A stretch of DNA of 64,000 nucleotides from LMUY01 sp965199095 (GTDB lineage: Bacteria; Pseudomonadota; Alphaproteobacteria; Acetobacterales; Acetobacteraceae). Below the pieces are notes generated by a model. It was not told the DNA's origin. It was given only the letters and a program-made list of their open reading frames with translations, and did no database searches. The translations under genes and the position numbers were made by a program. This document shows positions 63,691 through 64,000 of this stretch, one piece after another (the first letter of the stretch is position 1; every line of letters begins with the position of its first letter). The stretch lies in assembly GCA_965199095.1 (NCBI GenBank), contig CBDAQM010000007.1:186001-250000 (forward strand). Reading direction: 5' to 3'.

Positions 63691-64000
63691 GACAACGATC
63701 GACGTGCCGCCGGCGCCGTCGCTCTGAGCGATAAGATCCGGGAATGTGCCAGCGATCGTAAAACTGCCGCCGCCCGCAATCGTCACTGTGCCGTTGTTGG
63801 CGACGTAATTGATGGTGACGTCGCCGGTCGGCACGTTGCTCAAGTCGATCGTGTCACCGCGCACGAAGCCGGTCAGGGCCGCATTGTTGAGGCCCGCCTG
63901 ATTGCTGGAGATCGTCCATTCCGCGCCGGTGTCGAACACCAGCGTGTTGAAGTTCGTGATGGTGGAACCGAAGCCGTCGAGCGTGCCGACGGCACCGCTG
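61900..64000 (-). CDS. Giant repetitive Ig-like protein, upstream part (5' end outside window)
   Basis: The frame is open to the window edge. SGAVGTLDGFGSTITNFNTL and FDTGAEWTISSNQAGLNNAA precede FVRGDTIDLSNVPTGDV, a beta-solenoid-like stretch seen in large autotransporter or type-I-secreted proteins. Then four complete Ig-like units and part of a fifth (VTVTGSPVLTLNDGGTASYN type). Near 62094 one base present in every sister unit is missing (AAAG-CACG for AAAGTCACG on the plus strand), after which the frame degrades and stops at 61900. The base loss may be real, phase-variable or an assembly error. Confidence 0.8.
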   Translation of the reverse strand, partial: SGAVGTLDGFGSTITNFNTLVFDTGAEWTISSNQAGLNNAALTGFVRGDTIDLSNVPTGDVTINYVANNGTVTIAGGGSFTIAGTFPDLIAQSDGAGGTSIVVAPTVTSDTASPATGDYTIGQAIRFTLATSEPVTVTGTPTLTLNDGGTATYNAAASTSTSLVFSTTVAAGQNAATLAVTGVTLPPGAAIQDDAGNNAVLTGADASFTGLQVDTTAPTVTSDTASPATGDYTTGQAISFTLATSEAVTVTGSPVLTLNDGGTASYNAAASTSTSLVFSTTVAAGQNVATLAVTGVTLPTGATIQDGAGNNAVLTGADASFTGLQVDTTAPTVTSDTASPATGDYTTGQAISFTLATSEAVTVTGTPTLTLNDGGTASYNAAASTSTSLVFSTTVAAGQNAATLAVTGVTLPTGATIQDGAGNNAVLTGADTSFTGLQVDTTAPTVTSDTANPATGDYTTGQAISFTLATSEPVTVTGSPVLTLNDGGTASYNAAASTSTSLVFSTTVAAGQNAATLAVTGVTLPTGATIQDGAGNNAVLTGADASFTGLQVDTTAPTVTSDTASPATGDETTGQAISFTLATSEPVTVNGAPTLTLNDGGTASYNAAASTSTSLVFSTTVAAGQNAATLAVTGVLCRRAPPSRTAPATTPCLPGPIPASPGCRWTPPRRRSRPTRPARPRETTPPARPSASRWQPARQ

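Overview
The window is high-GC DNA with alphaproteobacterial gene content: a MucR/Ros regulator, CIRCE-controlled groESL, a Tad/Cpa pilus operon, NasS-NasT, and an MntR-type regulator next to MntH. The overall style fits an Acetobacteraceae-like genome, but this is inferred from gene families; no rRNA or tRNA gene is visible to confirm it.

Layout. 1-7.5 kb holds the end of a polyamine-type ABC permease with an overlapping HAD phosphatase, a glycogen-debranching enzyme, an M20 peptidase and an AI-2E-family transporter with an extra C-terminal domain. 7.6-11 kb holds a mucR homologue, groES-groEL behind a promoter bracketed by two CIRCE operators, and a cold-shock protein gene ending at a perfect 32-bp palindrome. 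11-24.5 kb is a long minus-strand run: flp pilin, cpaA, cpaB, cpaC, a short cpaD, cpaE, cpaF, tadB, tadC, tadD, then a DinG/XPD-type helicase and a TerB-like protein. Most junctions overlap or are very short. 24.5-28.9 kb carries an enoyl-CoA hydratase-family gene, two small membrane-stress-type genes, a solute-binding protein and an MlaE permease. 28.9-33.7 kb is the conserved prkA-yeaH-spoVR stress/kinase operon. 34-42.6 kb holds a NarK-type transporter with a candidate ANTAR-target leader, divergent nasT-nasS, and a taurine-type ABC transporter with two permeases and a class III aminotransferase. 42.6-44.6 kb is the divergent mntR/mntH pair.

44.6-53.6 kb is an accessory island. Two nearly identical 2.0-kb arms in opposite orientation, each with an IS110-type transposase and a small ORF, enclose a serine resolvase with a three-dyad res-like site and a decayed Tn3-family transposase gene. 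An IS1380 element with a CTAG duplication sits precisely inside that gene. Beyond the island lie a LysR fragment and an IcmB/DotO (type IVB secretion/conjugation) relic.

55.5-64 kb is a giant repetitive secreted or surface protein read on the minus strand. It has 16 tandem 339-bp Ig-like units, five cadherin-like units and a DUF4214-like C-terminus. One missing base near 62,094 splits it into two reading frames, and the gene continues beyond the window.

A 114-bp double-hairpin repeat, present as two full copies and one half copy, directly abuts the stop codons of three unrelated genes. It is among the least explained features here.
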